From positions 1-62,350 of the forward strand of contig SIAK01000012.1 of the NCBI GenBank assembly GCA_009691805.1: a DNA stretch of 62,350 bases, given 5' to 3'. The notes under the pieces were generated by a model that saw only the letters and a program-made list of their open reading frames with translations, made no database searches and was not told the origin of the DNA. The position numbers were made by a program, and so were the translations under genes. Source of the stretch: Phycisphaerales bacterium (GTDB lineage: Bacteria > Planctomycetota > Phycisphaerae > Phycisphaerales > SM1A02). Shown one piece after another: positions 25,564-33,358 of this stretch (within the stretch, counting starts at the first letter, position 1; each line of letters opens with the position of its first letter).

Positions 25564-26223
25564 TCAGAATCCGAAGCTCAGGCCGAGATACATCGCGATG
25601 GAGTCGTACGCGGGATTTGTTTCACCGAGTTGTGCGTTGGAGATGTGAAACCAACCGATGGCCGCGAGCAGTCGGGTGTCTTCTGCGACTTCGAATGAGG
25701 CGCCGAAAAATGCGCGTGGTGTGAAGTTGATGCTTGAGCCGCCGTTGGGAATGTCATCGGTGGTCGCGAGCACTCCGATGCCGAACTCCGCATAGAGCGA
25801 CCATGTCTCTTCGCGGAGAAAGTGCCAACGCAAACTCGTCGACACGCCGCCGCCGCCGACGTCTCCGCCGGATTGTCCGACTTCAGGAGTAGGTTGCGAT
25901 GCGTAGAGACCTTCGCCTGCGAGCGAGATAGAAAATCCGTCCGCGACAAACCAACATGCAGCGACCGATCCGAGTCCGAGTTCTGTTCCGCTCAAGTTGC
26001 TCGCGATCATCGCGGTTGTGTCGAGGCGAAAACTTCCAGTACTGCCGAACGCAGCGCGTGAAGGCGTGCCTTGCACTGGTGGAGCGCTCGCTTCTTCTTG
26101 CGCAGGATTGAGGTCGAGTCGAAAAAGTTCAGTGGCGAAGGCATTCGAAGAACTCGCGAGAAGCAGCGCGAAAACGACGGGTGAAAGTCCTGCGAAAGTG
26201 AATGGCGTTGTGGAAGTGCTCAT
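25564..26223 (-). CDS. pagL: PagL-like lipid A deacylase / acyloxyacyl hydrolase
   Basis: The protein has an N-terminal signal ending near SSSNAFA and then outer-membrane beta-barrel strands with alternating hydrophobic residues and a terminal aromatic (LSFGF). The end segment WFHISNAQLGETNPAYDS resembles the PagL motif, in which a His and Ser within H-x-SNA form the active site. PagL removes the 3-O-acyl chain of lipid A. Product 219 residues, close to the family. It overlaps galE by ATGA, so galE-pagL is an operon and both act on the cell surface. Assignment to PagL itself rather than a related barrel enzyme is probable, not certain. Confidence 0.7.
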   Translation of the reverse strand: MSTSTTPFTFAGLSPVVFALLLASSSNAFATELFRLDLNPAQEEASAPPVQGTPSRAAFGSTGSFRLDTTAMIASNLSGTELGLGSVAACWFVADGFSISLAGEGLYASQPTPEVGQSGGDVGGGGVSTSLRWHFLREETWSLYAEFGIGVLATTDDIPNGGSSINFTPRAFFGASFEVAEDTRLLAAIGWFHISNAQLGETNPAYDSIAMYLGLSFGF

Positions 26224-27233
26224 GCAGTGGGAACGCTACCACGCTTTGCGAATTGCCATGCGCTCAAGACGATTGCATCAAGCGAGCAATGCGTTGGTTG
26301 CCAGTGCAGATCCTTTCGAATCGCGCTCGCGTCTGCGACAAGCATCGATGGATCGCCCTCCCGCCGAGGGACGATGCGTGCGGGAATCATCGCGCCAGTC
26401 ACCCGTCGGCAACTCTCGAGGACTTCGAGCACGGAGTAGCCGTGACCGATGCCCACATTCCACGCTTTGAACACACCGATCTCGAGCGCATCGAGTGCTG
26501 CAAGGTGCGCGTTGACAAGGTCCGTCACATGCACGTAGTCGCGCACGCACGTGCCGTCTTGCGTTGCGTAGTCGTTGCCATAGACGAGCAACTCCGCGCG
26601 TTTGCCGAGCGCAACTTCGAGCGCGAGGGGAATGAGATGCGTCTCAGGTCGATGATCTTCGCCGATGCGTTGCGCTCCATCCGCACCTGCGACGTTGAAG
26701 TAACGAAGCGCCGCAACGGCGAACGGCGTCTCGCCTCCGCAGGCGGTTCGCAGCAACTGTTCCATCACAAGTTTGGACTGCCCATACGGATTGACGGGAA
26801 GTTGTGGAGTGTCTTCGCGCAGTGGAATCAACTGCGCAGCAGGCTCGCCGTATGTCGCACACGTTGAACTGAAGAGCAGTCGCGAAACGCGCGCGTCGTG
26901 CATCGCGCGAAGAAGCGAGATGCCGCCGACGACGTTGTTCTCGTAGTAGCGAAGCGGTTCGAGCACACTCTCGCCGACATACGCGAGCGCAGCGAAGTGC
27001 AGCACTGCATCAATCTCGTGCGCGAGAAGGAGCGCCGTGAGCGGTCGCGTTGCGCGGATATCAAGATGCGCGAACCGCAGCCGATTCCCGCCGATAGAGG
27101 CAAGTGTTTCGATCGTGCCCGCATGCCCGCGATCGAGCGAGTCGACGACAGTGACCGTGTGACCAGCCTCAAGCAGCGCAAGCGCGGCGTGGGAACCGAT
27201 GTATCCAGCACCACCAGTGACGAGAAGACGCAT
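26220..27233 (-). CDS. galE: UDP-glucose 4-epimerase
   Basis: GalE interconverts UDP-glucose and UDP-galactose for surface sugars. The sequence shows the NAD motif VTGGAGYIGSHA, VVDSLDRGH, the HFAALAYVGES segment, catalytic FSSTCATYGE and the YxxxK pair in NPYGQSK, then RYFNVAGAD and RDYVHVTDL. The ATG at 27233 gives the normal start; an upstream in-frame extension by 6 residues is not needed. Product 337 residues. It shares an ATGA junction with the pagL-like gene and is divergent from the capD-like gene at 27460. Confidence 0.95.
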   Translation of the reverse strand: MRLLVTGGAGYIGSHAALALLEAGHTVTVVDSLDRGHAGTIETLASIGGNRLRFAHLDIRATRPLTALLLAHEIDAVLHFAALAYVGESVLEPLRYYENNVVGGISLLRAMHDARVSRLLFSSTCATYGEPAAQLIPLREDTPQLPVNPYGQSKLVMEQLLRTACGGETPFAVAALRYFNVAGADGAQRIGEDHRPETHLIPLALEVALGKRAELLVYGNDYATQDGTCVRDYVHVTDLVNAHLAALDALEIGVFKAWNVGIGHGYSVLEVLESCRRVTGAMIPARIVPRREGDPSMLVADASAIRKDLHWQPTHCSLDAIVLSAWQFAKRGSVPTA

Positions 27234-27459
27234 GGGGTGGATTCTCCCCAAGTCTGCTGCGGAATGTGGGCAGTTTCGAGCGCGCGTTGAGCAGTTCTTC
27301 TGAAGGAATGCACGCTTTCGCGGGTTCTCCCTCTTTGCGCGGGGCGCCTCGTGGCGCGCACCGCAAATTGCAAGCGCGAATCGGTTGATGGAAGCCCGCT
27401 CACAAGCCGATACCGCATAGAGAAACCTGCAGCCTTTCCCTCTGTTTTAGGCGTTGCCC

Positions 27460-28926
27460 ATGAAGACCGCGATCCTTGTCGGAACCCCCGCAGCCTGCGA
27501 TCAACTTGAGCGTCAGCTCGGCCTCCTTGCCGATGCGCCCATCATCCTCGGTCGCGTGCATTGCGGACCAGATGCCGCAGGGAGTGGCTCGCCCGTGCTT
27601 GGCACGCTGACTGATTTGGAATTGGTCTGCGCGCGTCGCCGCCCACAAGGTGTTCTCGTGACGCTTCCTTCGGCGATGAAAGATCTGCTCACGAGCATCC
27701 GTACGCGCGTGCGCCGACTTGGTATTCCTGATCGATTCCTTCCGACGCTCGACGATCAACTCGCAGGCGTTGGTCCGCGCACGGAGTTTGAAGTCGATCT
27801 CACCGAACTTGTTGGTCGCCCGCAGCGTCATCTCGATGAGGCGCTCGTATGCAGTGCAGTCGAAGGTCGGCGCGTGCTCGTCACCGGCGCGGGCGGTTCC
27901 ATCGGTGGCGAACTCTGTCGGATCCTCGCGAACTTTGCGCCGGCGAAACTGATTCTTGTTGAGCGTAGTGAAAACGCGCTCTTTGAAATCGATCGACAAA
28001 TCGCGCGACGATTTCCACCGCTCGCGCGTCGCGCGTGTTTGCACGACGTCGTCGATGCAGGCGCGACGCACGCACTTTGGCAAGAAGAGCAGCCGGATCT
28101 CGTGATTCACGCCGCTGCGCACAAGCATGTCCCGATGATGGAAGATCATCCTGGCCTCGCCGTCGACAACAATCTCTTTGGCACGAAGTCTGCGCTCGAT
28201 GCGAGTCTCGCGTGCAACGCAGAACGGTTCGTCATGGTGTCGACGGACAAAGCCGTGAACCCCACTTCGATCATGGGCATGACAAAGCGGCTCGCTGAAC
28301 TCTATGTGCAGCATTGCAATCGCTCGTCGTCGACGGCGTGCTCGGTGGTGCGCTTTGGCAATGTGCTTGGAAGTTCCGGATCTGTGCTTGAAACATGGAA
28401 GAAACAGATTGCCGACGGCGGACCACTCACGGTCACCGATCCTCGCATGACGCGCTACTTCATGTCGATTCCTGAAGCAGCGTCACTTGTGATTCAAGCG
28501 GCAGCGCTCACCGAACGAGACGCGAAGGCGGGCGAAGTTTTTGTGCTCGATATGGGTTCGCCATTTCGAATTGTGGACCTCGCGGAACGATTCGTGCGCA
28601 TGCACGGACTCGATCCCATTCTTGAAAATACGCCCAACAGTGCAGGCGCGCGAGCAGGCGAGATGTCGATCATCTGCACGGGCGCGCGTCCTGGCGAAAA
28701 ACTCTTCGAAGAGCTCGCGCTCGACGCGGAGACGATTCACGAAACGCGACATCCCGACATTCGCATCTGGGGACTTCCTACTCCGGAGCGTTCGTACATC
28801 GACCGCATGCTGGCGACGCTCGCACCGCAACGTCGATCGCGCGACGGCGCGCAGGTCGCACGCGTGGTGCGAGAACTGGTCCCTGAAGCGCCCGTAGGCG
28901 CGGCGAATCTGCCCGCAGTGGCGTGA
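27460..28926 (+). CDS. UDP-sugar 4,6-dehydratase, CapD/FlaA1-like, lacking membrane helices
   Basis: The C-terminal 350 residues are an SDR of the CapD/PglF family: VTGAGGSIGGELCRIL, HAAAHKHVPMMEDHP, STDKAVNPTSIMGMTKRLAE and RFGNVLGSSGSV. Enzymes of this group act on UDP-GlcNAc or related sugars in capsule and glycan synthesis. Residues 1-130 form a Rossmann-like domain similar to the nucleotide-sugar-binding region of the long CapD proteins, but the four membrane helices normally before it are missing. It is thus an intermediate, soluble form of 488 residues. I start at ATG 27460, since the TTG at 27454 adds only two residues. It is divergent from galE. Confidence 0.88.
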   Translation: MKTAILVGTPAACDQLERQLGLLADAPIILGRVHCGPDAAGSGSPVLGTLTDLELVCARRRPQGVLVTLPSAMKDLLTSIRTRVRRLGIPDRFLPTLDDQLAGVGPRTEFEVDLTELVGRPQRHLDEALVCSAVEGRRVLVTGAGGSIGGELCRILANFAPAKLILVERSENALFEIDRQIARRFPPLARRACLHDVVDAGATHALWQEEQPDLVIHAAAHKHVPMMEDHPGLAVDNNLFGTKSALDASLACNAERFVMVSTDKAVNPTSIMGMTKRLAELYVQHCNRSSSTACSVVRFGNVLGSSGSVLETWKKQIADGGPLTVTDPRMTRYFMSIPEAASLVIQAAALTERDAKAGEVFVLDMGSPFRIVDLAERFVRMHGLDPILENTPNSAGARAGEMSIICTGARPGEKLFEELALDAETIHETRHPDIRIWGLPTPERSYIDRMLATLAPQRRSRDGAQVARVVRELVPEAPVGAANLPAVA

Positions 28927-29066
28927 GACCGCATATTTTTGGACACGCCGCCGCAGCGCGAGTGCTCGCTTGCTGCATCCGTCCCAAAGTGCGATCATCT
29001 CCCTCCATGTCGAGGTTTGACCGAACGACACATCGCAGCGGATTAGCGGCAACCGAGCCGAAGTCC

Positions 29067-29330
29067 ATGCTCCGTCAAGATCCTCAAGAGGCATCTGCTA
29101 TCGACCCAGTGAAGGCGCAATTGATGTTGGCGGAAGCCAAAGCCGTGCTCGCGGAACTGCAAGCAGGGCGACAGATTGTCGAAACCAAGCTCGAAGAGGA
29201 GCGCCGCATCGATGCGATGAAGGGCATCCGCGGAGTTTCGAGCATGGACGAAGCAATTCAAGCGACGCAAGCACTGATCGCGTTACTTGAGCGGGGCGTG
29301 TCCGACGCCGAGCGCTCCACGCGCGCGTGA
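29067..29330 (+). CDS. Small coiled-coil protein, function unknown
   Basis: Not recognised. The 87-residue form starting at ATG 29067 is almost entirely helical and charged. From residue 15 on it has regular Leu/Ala positions (QLMLAEAKAVLAELQAG and IQATQALIALLERG), suggesting a short coiled coil. The frame is open upstream to 28923, with a second ATG at 29007, but that part is Arg/Ser-rich and not protein-like. It ends 2 bp before the convergent gene at 29333. Confidence 0.55.
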   Translation: MLRQDPQEASAIDPVKAQLMLAEAKAVLAELQAGRQIVETKLEEERRIDAMKGIRGVSSMDEAIQATQALIALLERGVSDAERSTRA

Positions 29331-29332
29331 TC

Positions 29333-29719
29333 TCAATCGAGTTCTTCAGCGGGAATGGAGGCTGCTTCGCCAGCGAGTTTTTTCGCGGCGTATCGCGCCA
29401 TCCAACTGGACCAACTCTTTCCCGCGGCCGTGTCTTTCCCCGTGAAGGCGAGCGTTGCGATGTCCTTCAATGAGACGCGCGTGGGTACATCACTGCCATC
29501 GACGAGCAGTTGCAATCGCGATTGCTCGATCGCCGGCGACCGTTCAAGATCGAACGCGTAGCCAACAACAGTTTCACCGCTGCGCAACGCGACGGTGATA
29601 TCGCCGCGAAAATCAACTGCTTTGCGCGCCCCTTCGACGAGCAAGTGCATGTCCGTGCCAGTGATGATTTCGATCACGCTCGGCTCGCCTTCGAATTTTT
29701 GCTTGATGTCTTGCGGCAT
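29333..29719 (-). CDS. Hypothetical protein, last gene of the lpxL operon
   Basis: Not recognised. The 128-residue product has a strand-rich first half with DITVALRSGETVVGYAFDLE, which resembles a small Sm-like or SH3-like barrel, and a C-terminal part with WSSWMARYAAKKLAGEA. No signal peptide or membrane helix is visible. It is separated by 12 bp from the preceding unknown gene and belongs to a five-gene minus-strand operon headed by the coiled-coil membrane protein. Function is unknown. Confidence 0.65.
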   Translation of the reverse strand: MPQDIKQKFEGEPSVIEIITGTDMHLLVEGARKAVDFRGDITVALRSGETVVGYAFDLERSPAIEQSRLQLLVDGSDVPTRVSLKDIATLAFTGKDTAAGKSWSSWMARYAAKKLAGEAASIPAEELD

Positions 29720-29731
29720 GAAGCAGTACCA

Positions 29732-30046
29732 CTACCCAAGGGGCATATCGCGACCGCTCATGGGATCTTGCAATCGCCAGCCTGTGCGTCGCGCGAGTCG
29801 ATTGAGCACGCCCTCGCGTCCCCACGAAAGTTCGTCATCCGTGATCGACAACAACATCTGCGTCACAGGCTCGTCACCTTCGGGCATTTCAATCGTGATG
29901 CCTGGTCCGTAGAGGATGAATCCACCGACGGACTCTGGCCCTGTGTTGAGTGTAGCGAGTGCATGCAAGATCTCGGCGCGCGTTGCGATGACCGCAAGCT
30001 TGCCTGGATCAGTTTGTTCAGCGGAGAGGATGACGAGCGAGCGCAT
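29732..30046 (-). CDS. Hypothetical protein
   Basis: Not recognised. The 104-residue product is mixed alpha/beta with FILYGPGITIEMPEGDEPVTQMLLSI as its most strand-like part and RLARRTGWRLQDPMSG near the end. It contains no Cys, signal or hydrophobic helix and is probably cytoplasmic. The gap to the receiver gene upstream is 24 bp and to the next gene 12 bp, so it is co-transcribed with lpxL. Its company suggests an envelope-related or regulatory role, which is inference only. Confidence 0.65.
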   Translation of the reverse strand: MRSLVILSAEQTDPGKLAVIATRAEILHALATLNTGPESVGGFILYGPGITIEMPEGDEPVTQMLLSITDDELSWGREGVLNRLARRTGWRLQDPMSGRDMPLG

Positions 30047-30070
30047 CAGCAGAATCTCGAAACACGAATC

Positions 30071-30451
30071 TCAAAGTGAGGGCGAGAGCATACCTGCGGC
30101 AAGATCAAGCAGTCTTGGCAGCGAAACAGGCTTGAAAAGATACGCGCGTGCGCCAAGCCCGAGCGCGAAATCGCGATGACGTTTTCCCTGATTCGCCGTC
30201 ACCATGATGATGTGAAACGCCGCGCCATCCTGATGCAGTTTCTCGAGAACGAACAATCCAGAACTGCGTGGCAGCATCATGTCGAGCACTAGAAGGTCCG
30301 GTTTCTTCTCGCGAACGGCGCCGAGCGCACTGACACCATCCGCAGCAATCCGCACTGAGGCGCCTTCATGACGAAACGCAAGTTCGAACGCCGCGAGGAT
30401 GTCGGGGTCGTCATCGACGATCAGAATATCTTTCGAAGCGAATCGCGACAT
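30071..30451 (-). CDS. Stand-alone response regulator receiver
   Basis: A single CheY-like receiver domain with no output domain, 126 residues. The acidic pocket is DDDPD, the phospho-acceptor lies in LLVLDMMLP, and the Thr and Lys positions are in MVTANQG and YLFKPVS. It is probably phosphorylated by a histidine kinase located elsewhere and passes the signal by protein contact. The ATG at 30451 gives the exact domain start; the upstream extension to 30535 is not conserved-looking. It is encoded 25 bp downstream of lpxL, which is an unusual place for a lone receiver. Confidence 0.92.
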   Translation of the reverse strand: MSRFASKDILIVDDDPDILAAFELAFRHEGASVRIAADGVSALGAVREKKPDLLVLDMMLPRSSGLFVLEKLHQDGAAFHIIMVTANQGKRHRDFALGLGARAYLFKPVSLPRLLDLAAGMLSPSL

Positions 30452-30476
30452 GGCGTTGCAAACTCCGCGTGGCACT

Positions 30477-31523
30477 CTACATCGCAGAGGGCGATGACGC
30501 TGTCCGCACATGCAACGGCTTCGCGAGTTCTGCAAGAAGCGCGTCGGTCATCCACGGCAGCGCTGCGATTTTCGCACGCAGACGAATGGGCAACGGCTTG
30601 CCTTCGCGTTCAAACTTTGGTCGACTCTTCCATCGTCGATGCACCCAGAGATTTTGTTCGGGCGATTCGCGCACCATTGTTTCAATCGCACGATTGAGAC
30701 GCGCGCCAACGTAAAACACAGGGTCTTCCTGCGATTCCCACTCCGATGGAAGAATGACGTCTGTCATGCGCAGTTCATATCTGAACGCGCCGTCGACGCG
30801 ATGCGCGTAGCCACAGATCATCGGCAAGGATTGATGCACAGCGAGCAGTGGAATGGATTTGTACGTCGACGCAAGCCGTCCAAACGAAGGCACGAACAGT
30901 CCATCATCGCCCGCGTTCTGATCTGCGATGAATCCAACCTTGCCGCCTTCGGCAAGCACGCGTTGCAATTCATCGGTCGCGCCCCATTTGGTCAGCACCT
31001 TGAGACCGCTTCGTTCGCGAATTCCGAAGAGCCAATCAGAGATGTAGGGATTGTCGAGCGGGCGCGCAACTGCGGTCATTTGCACGCCGATCAGCGCGAG
31101 GACGTAGCCGAGGATCTCCCAGTTTCCGACATGACCCGTGACGAAGAGGCACGGCTTCTCACTCGTGAGATAGGGAAGCGCGCGTTCGAATCCTGGCGCG
31201 AGCTTCACTCGGTCCGTCCAGGTGTTTCGTGTGATGAGGCGCGGCATCACGAGCGCATCCACCATGAAGATTCCGAGCATGTGCTCGATCGATCGCATTG
31301 CAGTCGTGGCATGCCACGCGGCATCGCGTTCGGGATACGCGAGCGCGACGTGGTCGATCGCGCGCGCGAGTCGCTTCGGCGAAAGAATCGTCGACAAGCG
31401 CGCGACGAGTTTCGCTGTTTGCAGATTCTGCTCAGGAGGAAATGCGGAAAGCAGAGCGGCGGCCGTTCGGGCCGCCGCGTACTGCGCATACATCTTGAGG
31501 TTGGTCTTGAAGCTCGGCTCCAT
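30477..31523 (-). CDS. lpxL: Lipid A biosynthesis acyltransferase (LpxL/HtrB family)
   Basis: LpxL-family enzymes add the late acyl chains to Kdo-lipid A at the inner membrane. The catalytic H-x4-E is visible as GHVGNWE, and FVTGHVGNWEILGY with VARPLDNPYISDWL matches the family pattern. The end contains the LWVHRRWKSRP segment, characteristic of the family. Product 348 residues. It begins 6 bp after the coiled-coil membrane gene. With kdsC, lptB and a PagL-like enzyme in the window it shows that the cell makes LPS. Confidence 0.9.
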   Translation of the reverse strand: MEPSFKTNLKMYAQYAAARTAAALLSAFPPEQNLQTAKLVARLSTILSPKRLARAIDHVALAYPERDAAWHATTAMRSIEHMLGIFMVDALVMPRLITRNTWTDRVKLAPGFERALPYLTSEKPCLFVTGHVGNWEILGYVLALIGVQMTAVARPLDNPYISDWLFGIRERSGLKVLTKWGATDELQRVLAEGGKVGFIADQNAGDDGLFVPSFGRLASTYKSIPLLAVHQSLPMICGYAHRVDGAFRYELRMTDVILPSEWESQEDPVFYVGARLNRAIETMVRESPEQNLWVHRRWKSRPKFEREGKPLPIRLRAKIAALPWMTDALLAELAKPLHVRTASSPSAM

Positions 31524-31529
31524 CGTGGC

Positions 31530-32891
31530 TTAGCTGATGCCGCCGCCGGTCAACGTCGAGAAGCGATTCCAGTTCAGCACAGGAATCTGAGCGTCGAGCG
31601 CGTCCTTGAAGAGCGTCTCATACTTCTCACGCGCTTCGCGAGCGGCGACATACGAAGTCGTCTGCGACTCGGTCGCGTCCGCTGGAAGCGGCGCTGGCAA
31701 TGCGGGCTCGCTGCCGAGCACGATGAAGTCGAGGTCGCCTGTGATGTCGCTGCCATCGACAACTTCGCCACCCCATGAACGAATGCGTTCACGGAGGAAG
31801 TCCGACTCTGCTGGTGTCGCGCGTCCATCCTTATTCACGTCAAACGCGCCGTGCACGAGGAACTTGAATCGGTAGTTCGGATCAAACACAGCGTTGGCAA
31901 CGACGTCGCCCTTGATAACAGGATGACCCTTCGTCGAACGAAGCAGCCGGCAGGTGGAAGTCTTGTCGCCGACCTTGAGAATCTGCAGGCTCGCCTTCCC
32001 ACGGCTTCCATTCTCAGCGCTCGCAACGATGGTCGAGGCATCATCGAACACTTCGAAGGTCATGCCTGGGGTCACGCGATTCTGGCTCCCGATGCTGATG
32101 AAAACGTGGCCGCTGGTTGGATCGATGCCCGCGACCGATGCGTCGACGAGATCCGCTGGATTCGTTGAACGACCTGAAACAAGTTCAACCTTGCTCTGGA
32201 GCGCGCTGACCTTTTCGCTGAGCACCGCGACTTCTTCGCGTGAAGCGTCGAGTTCGCGATCCTTCTCGGCCATCGTGTTGCGCTGCGTCTCTTCGAGTTC
32301 AGCGCGGAATGTTTCGAAGCTTGTGATCGCTGCGTTCATGCGATTTTGCGCATCTTCCACCGCCGCGCGGAAATCACCGATCGTGCCTTCGACCTTTGCG
32401 AGCGCTGCTTGGTGCTGCTTGTCCGATGTAGCGCCTTGAGCCTTGAGCGCGTCCGCTTGCTTGGTCGCATCGGCGAGGCGAGTGCGCAGTGAAGAGGCTT
32501 CATCGGTGCGAGCACGAACCTGTTGACGAAGATCGCGCAGTGCGCCGCGCACAGTGTCTGTCGCATTGAGTTCGAGTGCGGTGCGCGTTGCCGCGAGATC
32601 AACATCATCCGAACCGAGGAATTTTTGCGTCGCGTCGGCACGCTCTGCCATCTCGCCGAAGACGCTGCGTTGGTTTCCAGCGGCTGCAACTTGCAACGCT
32701 TTCGCCTGATCGCGACCGCGTTCTTCACTACGGATGAACTCCGCAAGATTCTGATCCGCCTTCACCGCAATCTCATGCTCCGCGGTCTTACCCACGAAGA
32801 AGATGATGCTGAGCGCGAGGAAGACAACGCTCATAAGAACAAAGACGACGAGACCGACGAGCATGCCAGTAGATGCGGAGCGGGAAGCCAT
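31530..32891 (-). CDS. Membrane-anchored coiled-coil protein with BRCT-like C-terminus
   Basis: Not a named family. One membrane helix lies at residues 10-34 (MLVGLVVFVLMSVVFLALSI). Residues about 80-250 form a long charged coiled coil. A beta-rich part follows (GHVFISIGSQNRVTPGMTFEVF), and then a segment with FLRERIRSWGGEVVDGSDITGDLDFIVLG-like spacing, which resembles the core of a BRCT domain. The start at 32891 is supported by AGGAG about 10 nt upstream; the longer frame to 33053 runs into the repeats. Product 453 residues. It heads the operon with lpxL and may organise envelope enzymes, but this is inference. Confidence 0.6.
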   Translation of the reverse strand: MASRSASTGMLVGLVVFVLMSVVFLALSIIFFVGKTAEHEIAVKADQNLAEFIRSEERGRDQAKALQVAAAGNQRSVFGEMAERADATQKFLGSDDVDLAATRTALELNATDTVRGALRDLRQQVRARTDEASSLRTRLADATKQADALKAQGATSDKQHQAALAKVEGTIGDFRAAVEDAQNRMNAAITSFETFRAELEETQRNTMAEKDRELDASREEVAVLSEKVSALQSKVELVSGRSTNPADLVDASVAGIDPTSGHVFISIGSQNRVTPGMTFEVFDDASTIVASAENGSRGKASLQILKVGDKTSTCRLLRSTKGHPVIKGDVVANAVFDPNYRFKFLVHGAFDVNKDGRATPAESDFLRERIRSWGGEVVDGSDITGDLDFIVLGSEPALPAPLPADATESQTTSYVAAREAREKYETLFKDALDAQIPVLNWNRFSTLTGGGIS

Positions 32892-33358
32892 TGCAGAGAA
32901 ACTCCTGTGCGGCATTGGACGAGGTCCAAGCCAGTGGGCGCAGACGGGAACATCAAGGCCAAGAACTGAGCGGGGAGTATCGCGCAAGTCGCAATATTGG
33001 TCAACAGGGCGTGTTTGAGCGCGAGCGCGGAATTTGCCGCGAAGCGCGGACAAATTCCGTCGCTCGCTTTCGACTCAGGCGCTGCGAGTGAATCGCAGAC
33101 GCCTGAAATCGGGCGTAGTTGAGCGCTCGCGCGAAATTTGCCGCGAAGCGCGGACAAATTCCGTCGCTCGCTTTCGACTCAGGCGCTGCGAGTGAATCGC
33201 AGACGCCTGAAATCGGGCGTGCACTTCAGTCTTCTATCCCCTCACCGACTCCGTCGGTAGTTGAGCGCGAGCGCGGAATTTGCCGCGAAGCGCGGACAAA
33301 TTCCGTCGATTGCTTTCGACTTTGACGCTTGAAATCTTGTGGGTTTGCTGAGGTGGCT
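32892..33358. other. Gene-free region dominated by structured repeats
   Basis: 467 bp between the coiled-coil gene start and the gspE end. It contains two full and one truncated repeat unit (33015-33337) and a separate perfect hairpin ACCGAC-TCC-GTCGGT at 33244-33258. The operon promoter for the coiled-coil gene probably lies between 32892 and 33014, but no clear boxes are visible. Confidence 0.6.
33015..33337 (-). repeat. Inverted cluster of 104-bp structured repeats
   Basis: Units start TTGAGCGC at 33015, 33119 and 33261. The first two are complete and exactly 104 bp apart; the third is cut after CTTTCGACT, so the second hairpin is lost. Read in reverse complement they match the units at 25331 nearly base for base. 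A 38-bp unrelated stretch separates unit two from unit three. Confidence 0.92.

Noticed and set aside
25300-25724. ORFs within the 104-bp repeats, giving similar peptides at 25.3 and 33.1 kb
   Set aside because: Similarity comes from the DNA repeat; the 104-bp period breaks the frame between units and there is no ribosome site.
28178-28196. TTGGCACGAAGTCTGC inside the capD-like gene as a sigma-54 promoter
   Set aside because: The -12 element reads CTGC, it lies mid-gene, and no start follows.
25331-33337. Repeats as integron attC sites
   Set aside because: No integrase or cassette genes, and no characteristic R/L core sites.
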